From JAAZIN01 sp964464625 (GTDB taxonomy: Bacteria > Bacillota > Dethiobacteria > DTU022): a DNA stretch of 21,766 nucleotides. The notes beneath the pieces were generated by a model. That model made no database searches, was not told the origin of the DNA, and saw nothing but the letters and a program-made list of their open reading frames with translations. The position numbers and the translations under genes were made by a program. The stretch covers positions 1 through 21,766 of the forward strand of contig CAYXKD010000030.1 of the NCBI GenBank assembly GCA_964464625.1. Direction: 5' to 3'. Shown here piece after piece: positions 8,244-15,586 of the stretch (its first letter is position 1; every line of letters starts with the position of its first letter).

Positions 8244-8268
8244 GAAAATGATGTAAGGAGGGATCGAC

Positions 8269-8745
8269 ATGGCTAATGGTGAAATTAAAATATGCACCAC
8301 CTGTGGAGGGCAGATTATGCCCCAGGACAGACTGGTAGTCTGTAACGGCTGCAACAAACCTTACCACACGCAATGCTGGTCACAAACAGGGCGTTGCCAG
8401 ACCTACGGCTGTGAGGGGGAACCTGTTTATTACCAGCCCGCCGAGGTAACAGAACCGCCGCCTGCCTGGCAAAATTCATCCGCCGGGGGAAATGTGCCGA
8501 ACCACCTTGTATGGGCCATTCTCTCAACGCTATTCTGTTGTCTGCCCTTTGGAGTTGTAGCCATCATCTACTCATCGCAGGTAAGCGGCCACCTTTCTTC
8601 GGGCGACTACAATGCAGCCCTTGAATCGTCTACCAAAGCGCGCAACTGGAGCCTGGCGGCGACAATTTGCGGCGTAGTTGTCATTCTCGTAAGCATACTG
8701 GCAGGAGTAATTCCCTTTATCATGGCAATCCTGGGAGAGCTATAG
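8269..8745 (+). CDS. RING-like zinc finger fused to CD225/dispanin membrane domain
   Basis: This 158-residue protein has two parts. Residues 9-48 carry C9-x2-C12, C25-x2-C28, H33-x2-C36 and C43-x4-C48, a prokaryotic RING/PHD-like pattern that should bind two zinc ions. Residues 78-156 form a CD225 (IFITM/dispanin) domain: a re-entrant or membrane helix with LVWAILSTLFCCLPFG, the loop YSSQVSGHLSSGDYNAALESSTKARNW written here as YSSQVSGHLSSGDY then ALESSTKARNW, and a second membrane helix. The loop A-x-x-x-S-x-x-A-R pattern is characteristic of CD225. AAGGAGGG precedes the ATG. A short proline-rich linker (59-66) joins the parts. The zinc finger should face the cytoplasm. No enzymatic role can be assigned; bacterial CD225 proteins are largely uncharacterised. 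A DUF2752 protein follows about 460 bases downstream. Confidence 0.88.
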   Translation: MANGEIKICTTCGGQIMPQDRLVVCNGCNKPYHTQCWSQTGRCQTYGCEGEPVYYQPAEVTEPPPAWQNSSAGGNVPNHLVWAILSTLFCCLPFGVVAIIYSSQVSGHLSSGDYNAALESSTKARNWSLAATICGVVVILVSILAGVIPFIMAILGEL

Positions 8746-9205
8746 TGCACTGAATGTGTCACTGGGTAAAAGATCTGTCGCGTTGTAACTGTTAATGGGG
8801 CAATATTCCTTTGCTGCCGGCACTGTAACCGGTTTAGCAGCAGGTGAGCTGCTCTATGGCCCGGCTTGATCAGTCATCATTGCCAGATCCAAAGCTCTAC
8901 CGCCTATAATGGAGCAACTGCAGGCACTGCTTCAGTTTGCTCCTGACAGGATATATATTGTTTTTCCTTTAAGGCTGCTTACATTTTCTTTTATAGGCAG
9001 CTTTTATTTTTATAATCTCGTATACCAGGATCCTTTTGCAAACTCTTTCTTCTACCACTACCGCCTTTTTCTGCAACGGGTACTGCTTTCTGTTTTTTTT
9101 ATCTTATTCAGGCTTGCCGCTGTTCCATTCTTTCAACTGGCAGGAGAATATAAGCTGATCAAGAACTTTATTTAGTATTGAATGTAGGGGTATGAAGAAA
9201 GGGAT
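8746..9205. other. 460-base intergenic stretch, no convincing gene
   Basis: The first part holds the small hairpin AGCAGC-aggtga-GCTGCT near 8837-8854. From 8940 the sequence becomes markedly T-rich. An 88-codon hydrophobic frame (8909-9175) has no ribosome site and phenylalanine/leucine-rich content expected from T-rich DNA, so I do not call it a gene. A TATAAT at 9011-9016 could serve the DUF2752 gene, but its -35 is poor. Confidence 0.5.
8971..9011 (+). terminator. Possible terminator in the T-rich intergenic region
   Basis: AAGGCTGC (8971-8978) can pair with GCAGCTTT (8997-9004), one G-T pair, around an 18-base loop, followed by a T-rich tail. The long loop makes this tentative. It would end transcripts from the CD225 gene. 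Confidence 0.3.
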
Positions 9206-9667
9206 TTGTCACCATTGGGACTTTTTACTATACATCCTCCAATTACCGCCGGCCGTAAAGAAAGGTGGTCAGCTCTGCTTCTGGTCCTGATCGCAGCAGG
9301 AGGAATACTCTATTTTTTCACCTATGACCTGATATCCACGCCGATTCAAACGATTCCCTGTATTTTCCGGACTCTGACAGGCCTCTATTGCCCGGGATGC
9401 GGCAGCCGCAGCGCCCTGATCCAGCTTGCCCGCGGCAATCTCTACGCCGCCTGGCGCTTAAACCCGCTGATGATCCTTTTTCTGCCGGCAGCCTTTCTTT
9501 TTGTAATCTCACAGGTCAAGATCCTTTTTACAGGCCGTTCCCTCCCCCGCCTTTTCCTGCACCCCTCACTGGTCTGGGCAATTTTTTACCTTATCCTGGC
9601 TTACTGGATCTTCCGCAACATCCCCCTTTACCCCTTTACCCTGCTTCAGCCTGTGATTGTAAATTGA
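9206..9667 (+). CDS. DUF2752 family membrane protein
   Basis: About 150 residues with three hydrophobic segments (roughly 22-40, 86-108 and 122-140). Between the first and second lies the DUF2752 signature: C52-IFRTLTGLY-C62-PGC65-GSRSAL, then NLYAAWRLNPL. The cysteines may bind a metal or form a disulfide; the family has no known function. The start is uncertain: TTG at 9206 is only two bases after AAAGGG, whereas the in-frame TTG at 9215 is 11 bases after it. As I recall, DUF2752 genes are often found near CD225/dispanin genes in other bacteria, which fits the gene upstream, but this is from memory and was not searched. Confidence 0.85.
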   Translation: MSPLGLFTIHPPITAGRKERWSALLLVLIAAGGILYFFTYDLISTPIQTIPCIFRTLTGLYCPGCGSRSALIQLARGNLYAAWRLNPLMILFLPAAFLFVISQVKILFTGRSLPRLFLHPSLVWAIFYLILAYWIFRNIPLYPFTLLQPVIVN

Positions 9668-9730
9668 CCCTTTGAAGAGATGGTGCTAAGATAAACGGGA
9701 GATCTTACATTTTTGAAAAGGGGTCGAATC

Positions 9731-10429
9731 TTGAACACTGTTGCACTGGCCTGTGAAACAATTATTGATGAAATCAATCGTTCAGCAGCCGAAATCAACT
9801 CAAAGATCCCCATCCGCTGGATCGAGTCGGGGTTGCATAACTCTCCCGAAAGATTGCGAAACCACCTGCAAGATGAAATCACCACTCTCGAGAGCGATGA
9901 TCTGGACTATATTCTCCTGCTCTTTGGATACTGCGGCAATGCCTTGCTGGGACTGGTCTCGGCCAAATGCCGCCTTGTCATCCCCCGCGTTGATGACTGC
10001 ATTTCCCTCATTCTGGGCGGCAACAATAAACGCAATGAGTTGAGCAAAAAGGAAATGGCCTATTATTTAACAAAGGGATGGCTGCGCCATGACAAAAATC
10101 TCTGGAATGAATACCATTATTGCCTGCGCAAATACGGGCAGCAGCGCACTCACGAAATTTACCGGATCATGCTCGGCAACTACAAAAACCTCAACGTAAT
10201 CGCAACAGGCGCCTACAATCTGGCAGATATACTCCCGCAGACAAAGGAGCTTGCCGGAGCGCTCGGCCTGGAGCACAAAGTCATTGACGGTTCCCTGGAC
10301 ATCATTCGTAAAGCGCTGCTGGCAGAATGGGACGATGATTTTGCGATTATCGAGGCGGGCGATCCCGTCAGCCTGGAGACACTGCGGCTTCTCCCGCCAT
10401 CCCTGCCCCAGACCGGATCAAGCGGTTAA
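9731..10429 (+). CDS. DUF1638 family protein
   Basis: About 232 cytoplasmic residues. The DUF1638 pattern is clear: VALACETIIDEI at the N-terminus, LLLFGYCGNALLGL in the middle, then RLVIPRVDDCISLILGG and a C-terminal region with KVIDGSLDIIRKAL. The TTG at 9731 has AAAAGGGG 7 bases upstream and places the ACE motif close to the N-terminus as in relatives; the frame extends back to a TTG at 9713 with a poorer ribosome site. DUF1638 genes occur in methanogens and acetogenic Firmicutes among corrinoid methyltransferase genes. The next gene, a RACo-like activase 81 bases downstream on the same strand, fits that context. Biochemical function is unknown. C and D residues in the FGYCGN and PRVDDC motifs are candidate ligands. 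Confidence 0.88.
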   Translation: MNTVALACETIIDEINRSAAEINSKIPIRWIESGLHNSPERLRNHLQDEITTLESDDLDYILLLFGYCGNALLGLVSAKCRLVIPRVDDCISLILGGNNKRNELSKKEMAYYLTKGWLRHDKNLWNEYHYCLRKYGQQRTHEIYRIMLGNYKNLNVIATGAYNLADILPQTKELAGALGLEHKVIDGSLDIIRKALLAEWDDDFAIIEAGDPVSLETLRLLPPSLPQTGSSG

Positions 10430-10510
10430 TCGTTAAACAGTCCACTGGCACATAGACTTTTTCCCCGGATAAGAAGTAAAAACATCAGGAGACGGAGTTG
10501 TGGTTAAAAT

Positions 10511-12352
10511 ATGAAAACAAAAATAACCTTTGTAACATCAGCAGGCCGGCAGACTGAGATCATGCTGGAAAAGGGAACCAACCTGCTTGAGGCTGCAGCA
10601 CGTGCAGGGGTGGCTGTCGAAGGGAACTGCGGCGGCAAAGGCAGTTGCGGAAAATGCAAAGTGAGGCTCCCCGACAGGGACCCGGCAGAACCTACCGAAG
10701 CGGAAAAGAAATTTTTATCAGATGCCGATCTTGCAGAAGGCTGGGTTCTCGCCTGCCAGAGAAGTGCTGAGGAAGATATGATCGTGGAGGTTCCTGAGCA
10801 GAGCGATGCCTTCCGGCGTAAAATTTCCTTAACTGAAGACGAAGAAGATACCGTCAAACCTGATCCGGCTGTACAGAAGATTATGCTCACACTGGAGCAC
10901 CCCACGGTAAAAGATCAGACTCCCGACCTGGAGAGGCTGCTCAACGGGCTGCCCGACGGTGAAATAGAGGTCTCGCACCGGCTGCTTACGGGCCTGCCGC
11001 AGATGCTGCGCCAGGAACGCTTCACTGTCACCGTAGTGCTCGCTCCAAATAAACTTCTGGCTGTTGAACCGGGCCGTACACTGGGGCGCCTTTACGGAGT
11101 TGCTTTTGACATCGGCACCACCACCATCATGGGCTCTTTGCACGATCTGAACAGCGGCAAAGCGCTGGCTGTAGGAGCGGCCACCAATCCCCAGAATGTT
11201 TATGGAGCCGATGTTATTTCCCGGATCACTTATGCCTCAGGCAATGAGAAGGGCCTGGAAAGGCTGCAGCACAAAGTGATGGAAGCTCTCAACGGGATTA
11301 TCGAAGGACTGGCCCGGGAAGCAGGCATCAATCCCCATGAGATCTACGAAGCAACGGCTGTGGGTAACACTACCATGAGCCATCTTTTTCTCGGTATTGA
11401 CCCTTCTTATCTGGCTCCGGCTCCGTTTATCCCGGCATACCGCCGCCCCGTTGCACTGGAGGCAGCTGACATCGGGCTGGGCATAAACCCGGGGGGGCAG
11501 ATCGTGGTCTTGCCCAATATCGCAGGTTATGTGGGTTCAGATACGGTGGGTGTAATTCTCGCCACCGGGCTGGATCAGCGCAATGATTGCTGCGCCGTGA
11601 TCGATATTGGAACAAACGGTGAGCTGGCCCTGGCCGCCGGGGGTCAAATCCTGAGCTGCTCCACAGCTGCAGGACCGGCTTTTGAAGGCGCCCAGATCAA
11701 ACAAGGTATGCGGGCGGCTGATGGAGCCATCGAGGCGGTCCAGATTGATGACGGAGAGGTTTTACTGGATGTTATCGGCGGCACAGCACCGCGGGGCATC
11801 TGTGGTTCCGGTCTCATCGATGCCGCTGCGGCTCTTCTGAAAGCCGGTGTGATCGAGCCCTCGGGACGCATGGTCAATCCGGAAACAACAGTGACGCCTT
11901 TGTCCCGGCAGCTAAAATCACGGCTGCGCCCGGGCAAGGGCGGATTTGAATTTATCCTGGCAGGAAAGGAAGGCGGGGAAATCCTGCTAACCCAGTCCGA
12001 TCTGCGCGAGCTGCAACTGGCCAAAGGGGCTATCTATGCGGGGCTGCAGATCCTGCTAGAAGAGGCTGGGCTGACAGAAGACGATCTTGATGAGGTCCTG
12101 CTGGCCGGCGCCTTTGGAAACTATATCCGCAAGGAAAGCGCCCGGGCTATAGGGCTGCTGCCGGGGATCCCCCTGGAGAAGATCACGCCGGTGGGCAATG
12201 CCGCAGGAAGGGGATCCAGGATGGCCCTGCTCTCGCGAACCGAACGTGCCCGGGCTTTCGCACTGCCCGATCTGGTCAAACATGTGGAACTTTCCGCCCG
12301 GCTAGATTTCCAGGATGCCTTTATCAAGGCGCTCTCCTTTAAGGAAACCTGA
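10511..12352 (+). CDS. RACo-like corrinoid reductive activase (2Fe-2S + ASKHA ATPase)
   Basis: This 613-residue protein should use ATP to drive reduction of inactive Co(II) corrinoid back to Co(I) in a corrinoid methyltransferase protein. The N-terminal plant-type ferredoxin domain has C40-x5-C46-x2-C49 and C82, ligands for one 2Fe-2S cluster. A linker follows, then the ASKHA ATPase part (DUF4445) with phosphate motif DIGTTT at D200, AVGNTTMSH near 280, VIDIGTNGE near 365 and ILSCSTAAGPAFEGA near 385. The C-terminus (ending FKET) has no added 4Fe-4S cysteines, so it is RACo-type rather than RamA-type. Length is close to characterised RACo (about 630). The ATG start is in the only sensible place, though the nearest GGAG is 13 bases away. 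No corrinoid protein or methyltransferase is in the window, so its partner is unknown. Confidence 0.93.
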   Translation: MKTKITFVTSAGRQTEIMLEKGTNLLEAAARAGVAVEGNCGGKGSCGKCKVRLPDRDPAEPTEAEKKFLSDADLAEGWVLACQRSAEEDMIVEVPEQSDAFRRKISLTEDEEDTVKPDPAVQKIMLTLEHPTVKDQTPDLERLLNGLPDGEIEVSHRLLTGLPQMLRQERFTVTVVLAPNKLLAVEPGRTLGRLYGVAFDIGTTTIMGSLHDLNSGKALAVGAATNPQNVYGADVISRITYASGNEKGLERLQHKVMEALNGIIEGLAREAGINPHEIYEATAVGNTTMSHLFLGIDPSYLAPAPFIPAYRRPVALEAADIGLGINPGGQIVVLPNIAGYVGSDTVGVILATGLDQRNDCCAVIDIGTNGELALAAGGQILSCSTAAGPAFEGAQIKQGMRAADGAIEAVQIDDGEVLLDVIGGTAPRGICGSGLIDAAAALLKAGVIEPSGRMVNPETTVTPLSRQLKSRLRPGKGGFEFILAGKEGGEILLTQSDLRELQLAKGAIYAGLQILLEEAGLTEDDLDEVLLAGAFGNYIRKESARAIGLLPGIPLEKITPVGNAAGRGSRMALLSRTERARAFALPDLVKHVELSARLDFQDAFIKALSFKET

Positions 12353-12413
12353 ACCAAAACATTCCGGCTGCAATAATGAATCCATTTCCCCCATCCCCAG
12401 ACCAACACAGCGC

Positions 12414-12435
12414 GGGCGGGCGTAGAACCCCGCCC
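12414..12435. terminator. Hairpin between convergent genes
   Basis: GGGCGGG (12414-12420) and CCCGCCC (12429-12435) form a seven-pair GC stem with an eight-base loop, placed between the ends of the activase and PIG-L genes. There is no T-run on either side, so termination is inferred from position. Confidence 0.45.
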
Positions 12436-12438
12436 TTG

Positions 12439-13203
12439 CTAGCATTGCCAGGCGTCTTCGAACATGTGCAGGTGTGTTGGTGAAAGCACCTTAAAGGCCT
12501 CGGCCAGTTCAAATCCCCTCCCGGCAGCATGTTCACCCGCTTTTGCGGTAAGGTAGGCGCTAATCATCTCCAGGTTTTCCGCAGTGAACTGGCTTTCGTG
12601 TTTTGACAAAGCCTCCATTTTCAGCAGCCAGGTAGCAGTGACATCAATAAAAGTATTCGGCCGCGAGGTGCTGTAGAAAGCCACCGCCACCGGTGAGTGC
12701 GGCTTCAGTCCCCGGGTAAAATGATGGGGGGAGATATGGGGAAAACCGCTCAACAAGACTGCCTCCGCTGCCGCCAGGCCAGTAATCCGGTGATCGGAAT
12801 GGGCTTCATAAGGCAGCCAGGGATCCATCACCATCAGCGCATCCGGGCGGGTCTGCCGCACCGCTTCGATGATTTTATCGCGCACCGCGGGAGGCTCCAG
12901 ATGGCTGCCATCTTGAAAGTCCAGCCAGATCATCTGCTTTACTCCAAGCAGACTGGCAGCCTCTTCACCTTCACGCCGGCGGATGCGGGCCAGTTCGGAA
13001 GGGGTTATCGATGCATCTGTCGTACCTGCAGCGCCGTCTGTCACGGTCAGGTAAACCACCTCGGCTCCTGCCTGGATCAGCCTGGCCACCGTGGCCCCGG
13101 CACCGATCTCGCAGTCGTCGGGATGTGCCTGCACACATAAGACCCGGCGCATCGACAGCAGCTCCGGGATCGGGAGCAGATCTTTTACTTTAACAGCGGT
13201 CAC
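12439..13203 (-). CDS. PIG-L/LmbE family N-acetyl-sugar deacetylase
   Basis: This 254-residue protein belongs to the zinc-dependent deacetylases that remove acetyl groups from N-acetylglucosamine-type conjugates (the MshB/BshB family). The zinc motif AHPDD is at residues 26-30 (H27 and D30 likely ligands, D29 the base). The second histidine motif EAHSDHR is at 133-139 (H135, H138). GAAGTTDASITP-like and PWLPYEAHSDH segments surround the active site. The GTG start has AGGAGG 11 bases upstream and a nearer GGAG. It lies 36 bases after the DUF362 gene on the same strand, so the two are cotranscribed. No bacillithiol or mycothiol glycosyltransferase is adjacent, so the substrate is open. An N-terminal extension of 17 residues precedes the usual start position, and an internal ATG (residue 18) lacks a ribosome site. 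Confidence 0.9.
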   Translation of the reverse strand: MTAVKVKDLLPIPELLSMRRVLCVQAHPDDCEIGAGATVARLIQAGAEVVYLTVTDGAAGTTDASITPSELARIRRREGEEAASLLGVKQMIWLDFQDGSHLEPPAVRDKIIEAVRQTRPDALMVMDPWLPYEAHSDHRITGLAAAEAVLLSGFPHISPHHFTRGLKPHSPVAVAFYSTSRPNTFIDVTATWLLKMEALSKHESQFTAENLEMISAYLTAKAGEHAAGRGFELAEAFKVLSPTHLHMFEDAWQC

Positions 13204-13239
13204 TGTACTCCACGCCTCCTTTTCCCCGGCTCAATCCTG

Positions 13240-14547
13240 TCACTTTCCGGAAACCATAAAATAATTCTCCTGGAACTGCGGCCGGTCATCATAGCGCGCT
13301 GCCAGTGACTTTCTGTATTGCACATAGCTGTCAAAATCAGCCTTAATCCCATGTTCGTTCAGGATGCGGATAATATCCTTCGTGCGCGGCGGGCAGCCCT
13401 TTATGGTTACCGCTTCATTGATTGCGGGATTGTCGCGGTTCTCACGGACAATACAGCTGCCAAAAAGAAAGGTTTTCTTAAAACCGCCTTGTGAGCGGGC
13501 TACTTTACCCGTTAAAAATTCAATATCATCGAAGGGCTCGCCTGTATAAGCTCCGAGAAGCAATATTAAAACCATGTTATTCAAAAAGGAACATCCCGAG
13601 CAGATAGTGTCGTCATACTTGGGATAGTGGATCCCCTGGATCCCCATCCTGCCGAAAGCGGTCGGCCCGGAATTATCCTCCAGCCAGCCCCAGTCCCACT
13701 TCAGTTTCATTGCATGTTGAGAAATCTTTTCACCTTTAACCTCGATATTGCTTCCGTCCAGAGGCAAGTTGTGCCGGCCGGCATGCTCTGCCAGGTGGCC
13801 GATTTCAGCGGGATCCATCCCCATGAGCATGGTTCCAACAACATCGGCGGAAAACATATCCCGCGAGGCGATAAGAAGATCGGCGCGGTGAGCAGTCCCG
13901 TTCAGAGCGGGGCCCCGGTCAAGCGCATAGATTCCGTCAATGAGGGTTAAAGCCGGGGAGAGTTTCTCCCCCAGGCGCTGGATAAAACGGTTCAGGGGGA
14001 TCTCAGGATGGTGGCAAAAAATCTTGGAGCGGCGGGCCAGGCATCCTTTCAAATTTTTAAAACCAAGGGTGACTCTCGTGGAATTGTGCGTTTTCAGCAT
14101 AGGCAGGTTGATCATGAAGTCCGTCTCCAGAACAGGGAGGGCAATCTCAAGCGAGAAGCCGTCAAATTCGACTTTTTCATAAGGACCCCGATTTAAATCG
14201 AGCAGCTTAACCCCATACTTTTTCTCCAGAAGGGGGTAGCTCATCCCCCGGTAAGCCGCCAGGGTGCTATAATTGATCTCTTTATCTTCCGTCGCCGCTT
14301 CGGCAATAGTGATATCGTTACAGCCGTACTCTTTGAGCAACCTGACCATCTCTTCCACAACGAGCGCCGTTGTGATCACGCCGTACCTGGGGAAAGGCAG
14401 CACCTCATCCCACATCACCAGGTTCGGTTTAAGCAACACCTTTTTGGATGGGGTCAGTTCTTTAAATCCGCCGCACATCTCCAGAGCCTTGCGAATATTT
14501 TCCCGCCGGTCATTAAATTTTACGAGGCTCACTTCTTTCAATCCCAT
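13240..14547 (-). CDS. DUF362 family protein with four C-terminal cysteines
   Basis: This 435-residue protein has the DUF362 domain over about residues 30-250: VLLKPNLVMWDE, the ETDFMINLPMLKTHN core, GFKNLKGCL, and LIDGIYALDRGPALNG. Residues 310-395 hold C316-x2-C319, C365 and C385 (TICSGC, LFGSC, IKGCPP), a spacing that could ligate a 4Fe-4S cluster or zinc. The ATG has GGAGGG 8 bases upstream. The gene is the first of a two-gene unit with the PIG-L deacetylase and has a good promoter. DUF362 proteins are widespread in anaerobes, some with ferredoxin domains, but none of this type has a firm function that I can name. A role linked to a small-molecule or glycan substrate is only suggested by the neighbour. 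Confidence 0.88.
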   Translation of the reverse strand: MGLKEVSLVKFNDRRENIRKALEMCGGFKELTPSKKVLLKPNLVMWDEVLPFPRYGVITTALVVEEMVRLLKEYGCNDITIAEAATEDKEINYSTLAAYRGMSYPLLEKKYGVKLLDLNRGPYEKVEFDGFSLEIALPVLETDFMINLPMLKTHNSTRVTLGFKNLKGCLARRSKIFCHHPEIPLNRFIQRLGEKLSPALTLIDGIYALDRGPALNGTAHRADLLIASRDMFSADVVGTMLMGMDPAEIGHLAEHAGRHNLPLDGSNIEVKGEKISQHAMKLKWDWGWLEDNSGPTAFGRMGIQGIHYPKYDDTICSGCSFLNNMVLILLLGAYTGEPFDDIEFLTGKVARSQGGFKKTFLFGSCIVRENRDNPAINEAVTIKGCPPRTKDIIRILNEHGIKADFDSYVQYRKSLAARYDDRPQFQENYFMVSGK

Positions 14548-14592
14548 TCCACCGGCCCTCCATTCAAAATATTGTGAAATCTCTCTAATTGA

Positions 14593-14621
14593 ATTTTAAC
14601 AGTTGCGGACAGGTTCTTCAA
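14593..14621 (-). promoter_or_regulatory. Promoter of the DUF362-PIG-L operon
   Basis: On the minus strand: TTGAAG (14621-14616), 17 bases, TAAAAT (14598-14593). The -10 lies about 45 bases upstream of the DUF362 start codon. Spacing is ideal and both boxes are good matches. Confidence 0.62.
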
Positions 14622-14707
14622 CCTTGCGGGGAGAGGGACTGTGAAAGGGGACCGGGCTTGGCGCTTCAGCATGAGAATAGAAATATCCCCGAGGGATTTC
14701 GCAGTTT

Positions 14708-14720
14708 ATTTCTAAGAAAT
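14708..14720. promoter_or_regulatory. Palindrome with flanking direct repeat upstream of the coat genes
   Basis: ATTTCT-A-AGAAAT is a perfect six-base inverted repeat. It is flanked by a related direct repeat, ATTTCGCA at 14696-14703 and AATTCGCA at 14718-14725. It lies 32 bases before the first coat-type gene and could be an operator or overlap a sporulation promoter. No sigma-factor consensus was recognised. Confidence 0.35.
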
Positions 14721-14772
14721 TCGCACAAGATAGGAGAGGCTAGAGTTTAACATGAGGGGAGGTGTGCAAAAA

Positions 14773-14964
14773 TTGACCAATATAACCACAAAAGAGTTAA
14801 ATTATGTGAAGGATTACCTTTCCTGGGAGCTTTACATGGCCAAGCTCTGTCACCAGAACGCCGAACAGATGAGCGATGAGGGTTTCGGCCGGATAGTGGA
14901 TGACATCGGGCGCATGCATCAGCAAAATTTTAACGATATCTGCGGTTATCTTGAAAGTATATGA
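14773..14964 (+). CDS. Small CotF-like spore coat-type protein
   Basis: About 63 residues, almost all helical, with TTKELNYVKDYLSWELYMAK at the N-terminus and HQQNFNDICGYL at the C-terminus. Small proteins with this TTKELNY...LSWE pattern are annotated as spore coat or CotF-related in many Clostridia and form ferritin-like two-helix hairpins. The preferred start is TTG at 14773, 10 bases after AGGGGAGG. The frame also opens at an ATG at 14752, but that would bury the ribosome site in the coding region. The next gene begins 14 bases after the stop and is a longer coat-type protein, so they form an operon. Function in the spore is inferred from family only. Confidence 0.75.
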   Translation: MTNITTKELNYVKDYLSWELYMAKLCHQNAEQMSDEGFGRIVDDIGRMHQQNFNDICGYLESI

Positions 14965-14978
14965 AAGGAGGATGCACA

Positions 14979-15341
14979 ATGCCTGTAGATACCAGCGCCA
15001 CGATCACCACAAAGACAGGGGTCAAAAAAGTTGGTAAACCAAAAGCAGGAGTAATGAGCGGACCAAAGGACAGCACGATTAATGACCGCGACCGCCTCTC
15101 GGGGTTGCTGCTGCTGGAAAAACATCTCCTCTCAGGCTATACCACCGGCCTGTCGGAGACTTTTGAAAGTGGGCTTTACAACCATATCAGGAAGGTCCGC
15201 AGCCGCAATGAAGAGAGCCATTCACGGATCCTGGAGTCGCTGTTCAATACCGGAGAGTACACCGCCGATATTGCCTCTCCGGAACAGGTGAAGGATGCCT
15301 GCGACGTCTTCTCCGGATACCGCAGCCAGCTGCCCTATTAG
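14979..15341 (+). CDS. CotF-like spore coat protein
   Basis: This 120-residue protein starts at ATG 14979, 7 bases after AAAGGAGG. An earlier in-frame ATG at 14961 overlaps the upstream stop and contains the ribosome site. Residues 1-40 are basic and low in structure (TITTKTGVKKVGKPKAG). From residue 45, DRDRLSGLLLLEKHLLSGYTTG starts the CotF-type helical domain, which continues through ETFESGLYNHIRKV and ESHSRILESLF. This resembles CotF-domain proteins associated with the spore coat or outer layers. Together with the small upstream protein, it indicates that the organism sporulates or descends from a sporulating lineage. A GC-rich hairpin about 145 bases downstream may terminate it. Confidence 0.78.
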   Translation: MPVDTSATITTKTGVKKVGKPKAGVMSGPKDSTINDRDRLSGLLLLEKHLLSGYTTGLSETFESGLYNHIRKVRSRNEESHSRILESLFNTGEYTADIASPEQVKDACDVFSGYRSQLPY

Positions 15342-15486
15342 AAGTCAGATCCCCGATGTCCCGGCATGCGGGCATGCTCCGCTTGTATCCACAGCCGGCT
15401 CCAAAGCTGGTGGGACAATGCCGGGGACGGGAACCGGAACAGCTTAACAGCCGGCCCGCACTAACCGGCTTATTCCCCCTTTGCTG

Positions 15487-15512
15487 CAGGGGCGGGCCAC
15501 AACCCGCCCCTG
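15487..15512. terminator. Hairpin between convergent coat and adenine deaminase genes
   Basis: CAGGGGCGGG (15487-15496) pairs perfectly with CCCGCCCCTG (15503-15512) around a six-base loop. No T-run follows on either strand. It lies between the stops of two convergent genes and is probably a terminator. The rest of 15342-15586 shows no gene. Confidence 0.45.
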
Positions 15513-15586
15513 ATAAACTCATAACATTTCCTGAACCGCCTTCAATTTTAGCCCGGCCCTTATCTAACCTCCGGGTAAAAAGCCTG

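Noticed and set aside
8053..8256. 67-codon frame with a membrane-helix-like segment, ending just before the CD225 gene
   Set aside because: Its 3' part contains the TATAAT proposed for the CD225 gene and its stop lies in that gene's ribosome site. An AAGG is present before its ATG, so a small membrane protein is not excluded, but the sequence has no recognisable family.
8746..8870. Cobalamin riboswitch suggested by a CACTG near GCCGG and by corrinoid-related genes downstream
   Set aside because: The B12-box core and surrounding helices are absent; only a short hairpin remains.
8909..9175. 88-codon hydrophobic frame between the CD225 and DUF2752 genes
   Set aside because: No ribosome site, composition explained by T-rich DNA, and it contains a hairpin with a T-rich tail.
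15342..15586. Possible extra gene after the coat operon
   Set aside because: Available frames have no family-like content and the interval contains a GC hairpin between convergent stops.
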